This document shows positions 28,731 through 37,657 of a stretch of 64,000 nucleotides of DNA, piece after piece. Position 1 is the stretch's first letter. Each line of letters opens with the position of its first letter. A program made the translations under genes and the position numbers. The stretch comes from Ignavibacteria bacterium (GTDB taxonomy: Bacteria > Bacteroidota > Ignavibacteria > Tepidaquicellales > Tepidaquicellaceae), in the NCBI GenBank assembly GCA_016710985.1, contig JADJTX010000059.1:15711-79710 (forward strand), read 5' to 3'. Below the pieces are notes generated by a model. It did not search any database. It saw only the letters and a list, made by a program, of their open reading frames with translations, and was not told the DNA's origin.

Positions 28731-30112
28731 GTGTCAAAGACCAAAGAAAAAATATTTTTATTTTTATCGGATTTATTATTCATAAATTTAGCATGGACTC
28801 TTTATTATTATGTCCGGATTGAATCAGGCTGGATTGTTTATGCAAATCCTCCTTCATTCTGGATACCGTTAATAGTAATTTATTTTTACTGGCTAATAAT
28901 ATTTTCATTTGCAGGACTTTATCAGCACTGGTTTGTAAGATCAAGATTCGATGAATTCTCATCCGTTTTTAAAACAGTTTCAGCAGGCTGTTTTATACTG
29001 TTCTTTATAATATTCATAGATGATTACATGAATAATGCTCCGATAATTTCAAGATTTCTTATTTTGATCTACTGTCTTCTGCTGGTCATATGTGTAAGTC
29101 TAGGAAGGATCATCATAAGAAGCATACAGAGAAATCTTCTGGGTAAGGGCATCGGACTGAGAAATACTCTTATCATAGGCGACGGTGAAAAAGCGGTCAG
29201 TCTGAAAAACATGGTCGGGAAATATCTGGAGCTCGGATATAACATACTGGGATTTGTAAGCATGAATGATAATTCAGGAAATGAACGGATAACATTAGGG
29301 AGCATTGTAAATATTTCCGGTATAATTAAAAAAATAATGTAACAGAAATTTTAATAGCGCTGGAGCCGAATGAACGGGAAAGATTAATTGATGTGATAAG
29401 ATACTGCACGGAGGAAAAAGTGAATTTAAAGATACTTCCTGACATGTATGAGATAGTCAGCGGAATGGCGAAGACAAATCAGATATACGGAGTGCCGTTA
29501 ATTGAGGTCATGCCTGATATTATGTCACCTGCAGGCAAATTAACAAAAAGATTAATAGATATTGTTGTTTCGGTATTTACATTGATATTGCTCTCACCTC
29601 TTTTTGTTTTGGTTTCTGTTTTAATAAAAATAGATTCAAAAGGTCCGCTTCTTTACAAACAGGTAAGAGTCGGAAGAAAAGGAAAGGAGTTCATTATGTA
29701 TAAATACAGATCCATGGTATTGAACTCCGAGGAATACGGTCCCGAATGGGCAGGTGAAAACGATCCCCGTATTACAAAAGTCGGCAGACTACTCAGAGAG
29801 CTATACATAGATGAAATTCCGCAAATGATCAATGTTCTGAAAAATGAGATGAGTCTTATCGGACCGAGACCTGAGCGGCCGTATTTTGTTGAACAGTTAA
29901 AGAAAGAAATTCCATACTATTACAAAAGATTAACCGTTAAACCCGGGATCACCGGCTGGGCGCAGATCAAGCATAAATATGATTCATCTCTTGAAGATGT
30001 GAAAACAAAAATACAATATGATTTTTATTACATTGAGAACATGAGCCTTAAACTTGATTTTAAAATCATGATAAATACAGTCATTGTAATCCTATTAATG
30101 AAAGGTCATTAA
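28731..30112 (+). CDS. Polyprenyl-phosphate sugar-1-phosphate transferase (WbaP/WcaJ type), frameshifted
   Basis: About 460 residues in two frames. The N-terminal half has four or five membrane helices and a Rossmann-like CoA-binding region (NTLIIGDGEKAVSLK). The first frame stops at 29342; one A added to the run at 29328-29334 continues through NNVTEILIALEPNERERLID. The C-terminal catalytic domain has LTKRLIDIVVSVFTLILL, MYKYRSMV, LYIDEIPQMINVLKNEMSLI with the acidic pair, GPRPERP and KPGITGWAQI. Such enzymes start glycan synthesis by moving a sugar phosphate to undecaprenyl phosphate. Hexose or heptose specificity is unknown. GTG start, 18 bases after the transaldolase. Confidence 0.9.
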
Positions 30113-30113
30113 A

Positions 30114-30836
30114 TTGAATAAAACTTTAGTCATAATCCCCACATACAATGAAGCTGATAATATTCTCAGAATAATACCGGAGGTATTAAAGAATTCCTCA
30201 CCGGATAATGATTTTCATATTTTAGTGGTTGATGATAATTCACCCGACGGGACAGCAAAATTAGTTGAAGATCTGAAGAACGAGAAAGTTCATATTTTAA
30301 AAAGAGAAAAAAAATCCGGACTTGGAACCGCATATGTTGCGGGCTTTCATTATGCAATAAAAAACAATTATGATTTTGTCTTTGAAATGGATGCGGATTT
30401 TTCCCATGATCCCAAATACTTAAAAGGGTTTATAGAAGCAATCAAAGAAGGTTATGATCTGGTTATCGGTTCGCGATATATAAATGGAGTGTCAGTTTTA
30501 AACTGGCCTATACGAAGGCTGATTTTAAGTTACATGGCATCAGTATATACAAGAATGGTAACAGGTCTTAAAGTAATGGATACAACAGCCGGCTTCATGT
30601 GCTATAAAGTTTCGGCACTTAAGCAGATCAATCTTGATGAAGTCAAATCAAACGGATATTCATTTCAGATTGAAATGAAGTTTAAGTTTTTTAAAAGAGG
30701 ATTTAAGATTAAGGAGATTCCGATATTGTTTATTGACCGTCTTGAAGGTGAATCAAAGATGTCAAGAAAAGTAGTATATGAAGCTTACTTTATGGTATGG
30801 AAATTAAAGTTCAAATCAATTGTCGGGAAATTATAA
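30114..30836 (+). CDS. Polyprenol monophosphomannose synthase-like GT2 (Dpm1 type)
   Basis: 240 residues, soluble. TLVIIPTYNEADNILRIIPE opens the GT-A fold, ILVVDDNSPDGTAK and FVFEMDADFSHDP (DxD) are the nucleotide and metal motifs, VIGSRYINGV and IDRLEGESKMSR the later Dpm1-type motifs. It would make polyprenyl-phosphate-linked mannose or glucose as a membrane sugar donor. No membrane segment is present. TTG start immediately before the conserved sequence, one base after the transferase stop. The 30837-31069 gap holds a weak inverted repeat (near 30871-30881 and 30910-30921) and otherwise nothing. Confidence 0.9.
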   Translation: MNKTLVIIPTYNEADNILRIIPEVLKNSSPDNDFHILVVDDNSPDGTAKLVEDLKNEKVHILKREKKSGLGTAYVAGFHYAIKNNYDFVFEMDADFSHDPKYLKGFIEAIKEGYDLVIGSRYINGVSVLNWPIRRLILSYMASVYTRMVTGLKVMDTTAGFMCYKVSALKQINLDEVKSNGYSFQIEMKFKFFKRGFKIKEIPILFIDRLEGESKMSRKVVYEAYFMVWKLKFKSIVGKL

Positions 30837-31069
30837 TTCACCTGATTGTTCACTTCGTTAGTATCCGTCCGACCGCTATATCTAAATGTAAACTTCCGGT
30901 AATTTTTGAAAGTGGTCAGACCAGTCACGTTGATTATTTAAACACTGAATAAAAATTATATTAAGAAGGTGTTTTCACAAAAATTCAAATCATATTTAAC
31001 TTCCGGTTTTTCCCGTTCAGGTATGCAGGTTCATCTGATTTTCTATAATTGTTTCAAAAAATAAAACTG

Positions 31070-33979
31070 ATGTCAGAGTTTTCACAAGATATTTCAGTAG
31101 TGATTGTAAATTATAATGTCAGAGACATGGTAGATAATTGCATATTATCAATTTATAAAGCTAATAATAATAAGTTCAATATTGAAATATTTTTAGTTGA
31201 CAATAATTCCATTGACGGAAGTGTCAGGCACATAAAAGAAAAATATCCTGAAGTAAAAGTAATAGCTAATGATAAGAACATAGGGTTTTCCAAAGCAAAT
31301 AATCTTGCTTTAAAAAAAGCCGCCGGTAAATATGTGCTGATATTAAATCCCGATACAGTACTTGAGGAAGGTACTTTTGATAAAATGATTGCGTTTTGCG
31401 AAAGTGATAAAACCATTGGAGCAGTCACTTCCAAGCTCATACTTGCGAACGGAAAACTTGATTCCGCATGCAGAAGAAGTTTTCCTACTCCTTCAGTCGC
31501 AATTCCAAGAATGCTGGGGCTTTCTAAGCTTTTCCCTAAGAGCAAAATATTCGGGAAATATAATCTTACATATCTTGATGAAAATGAGACAAGTATTGTA
31601 GATGCGATCTGCGGCGCATTCATGTTCATTCCCAAATCTGTACTGGACAAAGCCGGTTTGTTTGATGAGGATTATTTTATGTACGGAGAAGATCTTGACC
31701 TGTGTTTTAAAATAAACAGGAGCGGATATAAGATTTATTATTATCCCGAAGTTACAACAATTCATTTCAAAGGAGAAAGCACAAAGAAGACAAATCTTTC
31801 ATATGTAAATAATTTTTACGGAGCTATGAATATTTTTGTCAGAAAGAATTTCACCGGTGTGCCAAGGGTTTTATCCTTTATTCTCCGGATAGGAATTTTC
31901 TGGCGTTCCTTGTTTTCATACATAAGAAGATTCATTAAATATTTTTTATTTCCGATAATAGATATTATTCTCTTATATGCATCACTGATCCTGTCCGTAA
32001 AAGTAAGATTTGATATTTTTCCGAATAAAGATTATCTGATCATTATTACAGTATATGTTCTTATCTGGATCATACTGCTTGCAATGTTCGGGCTGTATTC
32101 AAAGAAAAATTTCCTTTCTATAAAAAAGACCTTTAATGCATTGATAGCGGGTTTTTTCATAAATTCCTCAATAACTTATTTTTTCAATGAATACGCATAT
32201 TCAAGAGGTGTTATCTTAGCCTCGACAATACTGTCACTGGTATTCCTGATCTCATTCAGAGGCGCATACAGGGCTTATCTTTTTTTTGTTTCAAAGAACA
32301 TTTTGCTCAAAAAAATAAATTTATTAATTATCGGCAAGCAGCGGCTTAATCAGAATGCCGAAGATAAATTAAACTCAAAATATAACATCCTTCATTATGA
32401 GGAAATTGCTGTCAGAAAAAACATTGCTGAGCTTGAAGAAATAATACAGATAAACAATATAGATGAAGTAGTATTTTCAGGAGACTATTTCTCAAATCAG
32501 GACATGCTGAATCTTATGTGGGATCTGAGAAACAGGAATGTCAGCTTTAAGATAATTCCAACAGGGAAAGAGCTCATACTTTCCAAGCTGAATATGCGGA
32601 GCTTTGATGAAGTAAACTTAGTTGATATTGAATATAATATTAATAATAAATTAAATATATTTTTAAAAAGGATTTTTGATATAGTAATGTCTTCGGTACT
32701 TCTTATAACTGTTTATCCTTTTTTGGTTTTATTAAAGAAAGGTTTCAATAAAAATTTACCTAAGCATTTTTCAAAACTTTTGCTGCTCCCGGATGTTTTA
32801 AGAGGCAAATACAGTTTTGTCGGATATCCGGTCTGGCTTGATACAAATAAGCAGTACATAGGGAAAAAGGGATTGACCGGTTTGATACAATTGAATTACA
32901 ATGAAGATATTTCCGAAGGGGAAATAGAAAACCTTAACTTATATTATGCAAAGAACCAGTCCCTGATCCTTGATATTGAAATTTTATTAAAATCTTTCTT
33001 CTCTTTTTTTAAAAATAAATACTTTATGGCTGCACAAAATTTTCTTGGCTTTGAAAAACCTGTGATAGAGCTTGAACAAAAAATTGCAGAGATGCGTAAG
33101 ATGTCAGACCAGCTTGACATTTCTAATGAAATAAATAAACTTGAAATCAGAGTGAATGAACTGAGAAAAAATATTTTTGAAAATCTGACTCCCTGGCAGA
33201 TCGTTCAGCTTGCGCGACACCCCGAGCGACCTTATTCGCTGGATTATATTTATCTGATGACCGAGAATTTCATTGAGCTACACGGTGACCGGTATTATGG
33301 TGATGACAATGCAGTTGTCGGAGGATTTGCAAAGTTGGATGACAAAACGGTTATGATTATCGGTCAGCAGAAGGGCAGGGATACAAAGTCCAATATATTC
33401 AGAAATTTCGGAATGCCAAACCCCGAAGGATACAGGAAAGCGCTGCGTCTCATGAAACTCGCAGAGAAATTTAACAAACCTGTCATAACACTCATAGATA
33501 CACCGGGCGCGTATCCCGGAATTGAAGCAGAAGAAAGAGGACAAGCTGAAGCCATTGCAAGAAATCTATTTGAAATGTCAAAGCTGCAGGTTCCTATAAT
33601 TGTAGCAATAATCGGCGAAGGTGCTTCAGGCGGTGCATTGGGTCTGGGTATAGGAGACAAAATTTTAATGCTTCAGTACTGCTGGTATTCTGTAATATCA
33701 CCGGAATCGTGTTCATCCATATTATGGAGAAGCTGGGATTTTAAAGAGCAGGCGGCTGATGCCCTGAAGCTGACTTCCAAAGACATGCTTAAGCTGAAAG
33801 TGATCGACAGAATAATAGAAGAGCCTGTCGGAGGCGCTCACAGAGACCATATTGAGGCTGCGGATTTATTAAAGAAAGCCCTCATTGAAGAGCTGAGCAC
33901 TGTAAGTAAAATCAAAAAGGAAAAATTACTCGATAACAGAATCAAGAAATTCGGTGATATGGGATTCTGGAAAGACTGA
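31070..33979 (+). CDS. GT2 glycosyltransferase + degenerate sugar-transferase domain, in frame with AccA
   Basis: 969 residues as read from the ATG at 31070. Domains in order: a GT2 domain at about residues 5-240 (ISVVIVNYNVRDMVDN, LILNPDTVLEEG, YGEDLDLCFKI); four membrane helices at about 275-400; a Rossmann-like region; a polyprenyl sugar-transferase-like segment at about 560-650 (FLKRIFDIVMSSVLL, DVLRGKYSFVGYP, GKKGLTGLIQLN); then AccA from residue 653. The sugar-transferase part lacks the usual RYRSM and DE-PQ catalytic motifs, so it is probably inactive. A T7 run at 33004-33010 directly precedes the AccA ATG at 33026, and one extra T there would create TAA. So the fusion may be a sequencing artefact joining two adjacent genes. 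Confidence 0.75.
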   Translation: MSEFSQDISVVIVNYNVRDMVDNCILSIYKANNNKFNIEIFLVDNNSIDGSVRHIKEKYPEVKVIANDKNIGFSKANNLALKKAAGKYVLILNPDTVLEEGTFDKMIAFCESDKTIGAVTSKLILANGKLDSACRRSFPTPSVAIPRMLGLSKLFPKSKIFGKYNLTYLDENETSIVDAICGAFMFIPKSVLDKAGLFDEDYFMYGEDLDLCFKINRSGYKIYYYPEVTTIHFKGESTKKTNLSYVNNFYGAMNIFVRKNFTGVPRVLSFILRIGIFWRSLFSYIRRFIKYFLFPIIDIILLYASLILSVKVRFDIFPNKDYLIIITVYVLIWIILLAMFGLYSKKNFLSIKKTFNALIAGFFINSSITYFFNEYAYSRGVILASTILSLVFLISFRGAYRAYLFFVSKNILLKKINLLIIGKQRLNQNAEDKLNSKYNILHYEEIAVRKNIAELEEIIQINNIDEVVFSGDYFSNQDMLNLMWDLRNRNVSFKIIPTGKELILSKLNMRSFDEVNLVDIEYNINNKLNIFLKRIFDIVMSSVLLITVYPFLVLLKKGFNKNLPKHFSKLLLLPDVLRGKYSFVGYPVWLDTNKQYIGKKGLTGLIQLNYNEDISEGEIENLNLYYAKNQSLILDIEILLKSFFSFFKNKYFMAAQNFLGFEKPVIELEQKIAEMRKMSDQLDISNEINKLEIRVNELRKNIFENLTPWQIVQLARHPERPYSLDYIYLMTENFIELHGDRYYGDDNAVVGGFAKLDDKTVMIIGQQKGRDTKSNIFRNFGMPNPEGYRKALRLMKLAEKFNKPVITLIDTPGAYPGIEAEERGQAEAIARNLFEMSKLQVPIIVAIIGEGASGGALGLGIGDKILMLQYCWYSVISPESCSSILWRSWDFKEQAADALKLTSKDMLKLKVIDRIIEEPVGGAHRDHIEAADLLKKALIEELSTVSKIKKEKLLDNRIKKFGDMGFWKD
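33026..33979 (+). CDS. accA: Acetyl-CoA carboxylase carboxyltransferase subunit alpha (as domain or separate gene)
   Basis: 317 residues from the internal ATG at 33026, the full length of AccA in other bacteria. It makes malonyl-CoA with AccD, AccB and AccC for fatty-acid synthesis. The start MAAQNFLGFEKPVIELEQKI aligns with the normal AccA N-terminus, so nothing of AccA is missing. Later landmarks: GQQKGRDTKSNIFRNFGMPN, ITLIDTPGAYPGIEAEERG, IIGEGASGGALGLGIGD and VISPESCSSILWRSWDF. As read, this frame is continuous with the upstream glycosyltransferase gene. I think a separate gene with a lost base in the T7 run is more likely than a real fusion. accD is not in the window. Confidence 0.9.
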   Translation: MAAQNFLGFEKPVIELEQKIAEMRKMSDQLDISNEINKLEIRVNELRKNIFENLTPWQIVQLARHPERPYSLDYIYLMTENFIELHGDRYYGDDNAVVGGFAKLDDKTVMIIGQQKGRDTKSNIFRNFGMPNPEGYRKALRLMKLAEKFNKPVITLIDTPGAYPGIEAEERGQAEAIARNLFEMSKLQVPIIVAIIGEGASGGALGLGIGDKILMLQYCWYSVISPESCSSILWRSWDFKEQAADALKLTSKDMLKLKVIDRIIEEPVGGAHRDHIEAADLLKKALIEELSTVSKIKKEKLLDNRIKKFGDMGFWKD

Positions 33980-34015
33980 TCTTCGGATTAGGGATTTACT
34001 ATTACTATCAGATTT

Positions 34016-34167
34016 TTTTTTACCACTAAGGCACTAAGATCACAAAGATTCACTAAGTTATTTATTTCTTATATTTCAACTTAGCATTAGTTTTAGTTTC
34101 AAAAAATTTAGAGTTTCTTTCTATTTAGAAATTTCTTCTTAGTGTTCTTCGTGTCTTAGTGGTAAAA
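34016..34167. repeat. Long imperfect inverted repeat, CACTAAG family
   Basis: Arms 34016-34057 and 34135-34167 are close reverse complements starting TTTTACCACTAAG. Each arm is made of CACTAAG words spaced 8-11 bases. It fills the gap between the AccA frame and murA, and the outer right arm contains a GTG at 34159 that could be mistaken for the murA start. The element resembles those at 3106-3226 and 6743-6955 in layout but uses a different word. Confidence 0.75.
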
Positions 34168-34194
34168 TTTACATTATTAAACTCAAAAATAATC

Positions 34195-35505
34195 TTGCCG
34201 GAAACGAATTCAAAATTTTTAATAAATGGCGGGAAACCATTAAATGGTAAAGTAAAAGTCAGCGGTGCGAAAAATTCGGCATCGAAACTGCTTGTTGCAT
34301 CATTGCTTACTGATCAAAAATGCATTCTTCACAACTCACCTAACAAGATCAGCGATCTTATTTTAACTAAAGAAATATGTGAATCACTCGGGAGTAAAAT
34401 AACCATTGATAAAGACACACTCTCTTCGCAAACTAAAGACGTTACAAATCATATCATTGACGAAGACTCGGGCAATAAGACAAGAATAGCAATTCTTCTT
34501 GCAGGACCGCTGCTTCTCAGGACAGGAAAAGCGGAGATACCGATCCCGGGTGGATGTAAGATCGGTTCAAGACCGGTTAATTTTCACATTGATTCACTCG
34601 AAAAGCTGGGATGCAATGTAAAGATAAAAGATGATTACTTTATACTGGAAGCTCAGGGACTGAAGGGAAATAATATACATTTGGAATATCCAAGCGTCGG
34701 CGCAACAGAAAATATTATCATAGCAAGCTCGCTTGCTAAAGGAAGAACTATTCTTACAAATGCAGCAGTCGAGCCCGAGATAATAGATCTGATCAAGTTT
34801 CTTCAGAAAATGGGAGCTATCATTGAGATAAGTACAGACAGGAAAATCACTATAGAAGGTGTTGAAAAATTGTCAGGTGCGGAACATTCTGTCATTCCTG
34901 ACAGGAATCAGGCGGCTTCGTTTGCATGCGCGGGTATTGCATCCAAAGGTGATGTATTTATTGAGAATGCAATTCAGGATGATCTGATAACTTTTCTTAA
35001 TACCATTCGAAAGGTCGGTGGTAAATATGAAGTTAAAGAAAACGGAATAAGATTTTTTTACGGCGGTGAACTGAAATCCATAGCAATTGAAACGAATGTT
35101 CATCCCGGTTTCATGACCGACTGGCAGCAGCCGTTTGTGATTTTACTAACACAGGCAAAAGGCATTTCTATTGTACACGAGACAGTTTATGAAGAGAGGT
35201 TCGGATATGTGACAGAACTTCAGAAGATGGGAGCAGACATAGAATTATATAATACATGTCTCGGAGGCTTGCAGTGCAGGTTTGCTAACACACATTATTT
35301 CCACAGTGCGGTCATAAAAGGTCCGACGCCGTTTCATTCAGCCGATATAAACGTTCCTGACCTGCGTGCCGGATTTTCGTATTTGATAGCAGGAGTGATT
35401 GCAAAAGGAGAGTCGGTGGTCAATGGTGCGATTTATATTGACAGGGGATATGAGGATATTGATGAGAAGCTGAGAGAGCTGGGAGCGGATATAAGGCGTG
35501 TTTGA
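34195..35505 (+). CDS. murA: UDP-N-acetylglucosamine 1-carboxyvinyltransferase
   Basis: 436 residues from the TTG at 34195 (an in-frame GTG at 34159 lies inside the inverted repeat and is rejected). MurA transfers enolpyruvate from PEP to UDP-GlcNAc, the first committed step of peptidoglycan. FLINGGKPLNGKVKVSGAKN is the usual N-terminus with the catalytic lysine region. IPIPGGCKIGSRPVNFHID carries the active-site cysteine, which is the fosfomycin target in Cys-type MurA. GATENIIIA, PDRNQAASFACA, HPGFMTDWQQPFVILL and PDLRAGFSYLIAG complete the two EPT domains. A strong terminator follows. Confidence 0.96.
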   Translation: MPETNSKFLINGGKPLNGKVKVSGAKNSASKLLVASLLTDQKCILHNSPNKISDLILTKEICESLGSKITIDKDTLSSQTKDVTNHIIDEDSGNKTRIAILLAGPLLLRTGKAEIPIPGGCKIGSRPVNFHIDSLEKLGCNVKIKDDYFILEAQGLKGNNIHLEYPSVGATENIIIASSLAKGRTILTNAAVEPEIIDLIKFLQKMGAIIEISTDRKITIEGVEKLSGAEHSVIPDRNQAASFACAGIASKGDVFIENAIQDDLITFLNTIRKVGGKYEVKENGIRFFYGGELKSIAIETNVHPGFMTDWQQPFVILLTQAKGISIVHETVYEERFGYVTELQKMGADIELYNTCLGGLQCRFANTHYFHSAVIKGPTPFHSADINVPDLRAGFSYLIAGVIAKGESVVNGAIYIDRGYEDIDEKLRELGADIRRV

Positions 35506-35566
35506 TTCAATTTCTAATGTTAATTTTTCTTTTTATTAATTTTTCAGAGTTTGGTAATTCCGTATA

Positions 35567-35610
35567 AATAATATCCGATATGTTTCTTCTACATATCGGA
35601 TATTATTTTT
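35567..35610 (+). terminator. Rho-independent terminator after murA
   Basis: A perfect 17-bp stem (35567-35583 with 35591-35607, ends AATAATATCC), a 7-base loop, and a run of T immediately after. The remaining gap to 35728 shows nothing else. The hairpin could also serve as a terminator in the other direction, but no minus-strand gene approaches it. Confidence 0.85.
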
Positions 35611-35727
35611 ATTCTCCAGTTTAATTTTCAGCCGGACATCTTTAGACTTACCGGATCGTAATTATTTCTCACCTGCAAAGATAACCCATATTTAGTAAAT
35701 TACAGTGAAAATAAATTTAAAACTATT

Positions 35728-37275
35728 ATGACTAATTCTTCTAAAATTGAACAGTTAAAAAAGATAAAACAGCAAGCGTATCTTGGCGGCGGACAAAAGA
35801 GAATTGATTCCCAGCATAAGAAAGGAAAGCTTACTGCACGTGAAAGGATAAATCTGCTTCTCGATGAAGGGAGTTTTGAAGAAACAGATCTTTTTGTAAG
35901 GCATCAGTCAACAGATTTTAATCTTGAGGATACAAGATATTATACAGACGGTGTAATTACGGGAACGGGAAAAATTGAGGGCAGAACCGTTTGTGTTTTC
36001 TCACAGGATTTTACAATACTCGGAGGTTCTCTTGCAGAATATCATGCAAAGAAAATTTGCAAGATAATGGATATGGCAATGAAGATCGGTGTTCCGGTGA
36101 TCGGCATTAATGACAGCGGAGGCGCCAGAATTCAGGAAGGTGTTGTATCACTCGGAGGATACGCTGACATATTTCTGAGAAATACTTTATCAAGCGGTGT
36201 GATTCCTCAGATATCTGCAATAGTAGGACCGTGTGCCGGCGGAGCCGTTTATTCACCGGCGATCACGGATTTTGTTTTTATGGTTGATAAGGTTTCGTAT
36301 ATGTTTGTTACAGGACCAAATGTTGTAAAGACAGTTACACACGAGGAAGTTACATTCGATGATCTTGGCGGAGCGCGTACACATGCTATAAAGAGCGGTG
36401 TAAGTCATTTTACTGCAGAGAATGAGATCGAGTGTTTTCAGAGCATCAGGAAACTCATGTCTTATATACCCTTAAATAACATGGATTCCGTTCCATTTAC
36501 CGATTATACCGGAGGTGAAAAAAATCTGGAAATGCTTAATGATTTTATTCCTGAAAATCCTAATAAACCTTATGATGTAAAAGATGTAATTGCTGCATTG
36601 CTTGATGATGATACTTTCTTTGAAGTACACAAAGAGTATGCAGAAAATATTGTCGTTGGTTACGGAAGACTTAACGGTCGTTCAATTGGCATCGTTGCCA
36701 ATCAGCCGCTAGTGCTTGCAGGAGTTCTTGATCTGAATTCATCGATCAAGGCTGCAAGATTTGTAAGATTCTGTGATGCGTTTAACATTCCATTGCTCGT
36801 ACTTGAAGACGTACCGGGATTCCTTCCGGGTACTGATCAGGAATGGCGTGGTGTAATACGTCACGGAGCAAAGCTGCTTTACGCATTCTGTGAAGCAACT
36901 GTGCCAAAGGTAACTGTTATACTGAGAAAAGCATACGGAGGAGCTTATGATGTTATGAATTCCAAGCATGTCAGGGGAGATATTAATCTGGCATGGCCTT
37001 CGGCTGAAATAGCTGTAATGGGTGCACAGGGAGCAGCGGAAGTCATATTTAAAAAGGAAATAGATGCATCCGATGATAAAGTTAAAGCTCTTGCTGAAAA
37101 GGTAGAAGAGTTTACTGTAAAATTTGCAAATCCATATCTTGCTGCCGAGAGAGGATTTATAGATGATATCATTGAGCCGAAGGATACACGTAAGAAGCTT
37201 ATTTATTATTTTGATATACTTGAAAATAAAGTTGATACGAATCCGAAGAAGAAGCACGGTAATATACCTCTTTAG
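35728..37275 (+). CDS. Acyl-CoA carboxylase carboxyltransferase subunit (propionyl-CoA carboxylase beta / MmdA type)
   Basis: 515 residues, the usual size. GKLTARERINLLLDEGSFEE, YTDGVITGTGKIEGR, INDSGGARIQEGV, IVGPCAGGAVYSPAITDF, FVTGPNVVKTVTHEEV, DVPGFLPGTDQEW and KAYGGAYDVMNSKH are the two crotonase-like carboxyltransferase halves of PccB/MmdA proteins. It would transfer carboxyl from biotin to propionyl-CoA, or run in reverse in a sodium-pumping decarboxylase. No biotin-carboxylase or decarboxylase partner is in the window. With the B12 subunit at 7041 it points to a methylmalonyl-CoA pathway in this organism. Confidence 0.94.
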   Translation: MTNSSKIEQLKKIKQQAYLGGGQKRIDSQHKKGKLTARERINLLLDEGSFEETDLFVRHQSTDFNLEDTRYYTDGVITGTGKIEGRTVCVFSQDFTILGGSLAEYHAKKICKIMDMAMKIGVPVIGINDSGGARIQEGVVSLGGYADIFLRNTLSSGVIPQISAIVGPCAGGAVYSPAITDFVFMVDKVSYMFVTGPNVVKTVTHEEVTFDDLGGARTHAIKSGVSHFTAENEIECFQSIRKLMSYIPLNNMDSVPFTDYTGGEKNLEMLNDFIPENPNKPYDVKDVIAALLDDDTFFEVHKEYAENIVVGYGRLNGRSIGIVANQPLVLAGVLDLNSSIKAARFVRFCDAFNIPLLVLEDVPGFLPGTDQEWRGVIRHGAKLLYAFCEATVPKVTVILRKAYGGAYDVMNSKHVRGDINLAWPSAEIAVMGAQGAAEVIFKKEIDASDDKVKALAEKVEEFTVKFANPYLAAERGFIDDIIEPKDTRKKLIYYFDILENKVDTNPKKKHGNIPL

Positions 37276-37351
37276 TTTAAAGTTAAAAGTTGATTCAATT
37301 TATTTGATGACAGTTACATAAAAAGATAAAAAAATATCTTGCAAAATAGAA

Positions 37352-37380
37352 GCCGTCGGACCAAGTCCGGCGGCTTTTTT
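37352..37380 (+). terminator. Rho-independent terminator after the acyl-CoA carboxylase gene
   Basis: Stem 37352-37361 (GCCGTCGGAC) with 37365-37374 (GTCCGGCGGC), one G-T pair, a 3-base loop, then T6. The following 37381-37576 is very AT-rich and shows no gene or repeat. Confidence 0.88.
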
Positions 37381-37576
37381 CATTTCAGATAAATCCCCGG
37401 ATTTTGATTTTTTAAAAAAAATCTTCCCGCCTTTTTTGAAAAATTTTTTTATACAATTTTTATAAACTCTGCAAATGCTTATTCTATATGGGTTTGAGCC
37501 ACTATCAAAAATAAAGCAACTATTATTTTTTTAAAAAAATTAAAATGTATCTTTTCACAAATCGGTTTTTTTACAA

Positions 37577-37608
37577 TTTGACAATCCGCTAAAAAATTTA
37601 TAGCTTTG
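37577..37608 (+). promoter_or_regulatory. FCB-type promoter
   Basis: TTTG at 37577-37580, 20 bases, TAGCTTTG at 37601-37608. This is an exact match to the TTTG-N20-TAnnTTTG pattern of Bacteroidota housekeeping promoters. It lies about 50 bases upstream of the ATG of the secreted protein at 37658, with AAGGAAAAG just before that start as a weak ribosome site. Confidence 0.62.
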
Positions 37609-37657
37609 TTCGGTTTTTAAAAATAAGAGATTAAAAAATTAAAAAAGGAAAAGTGAA

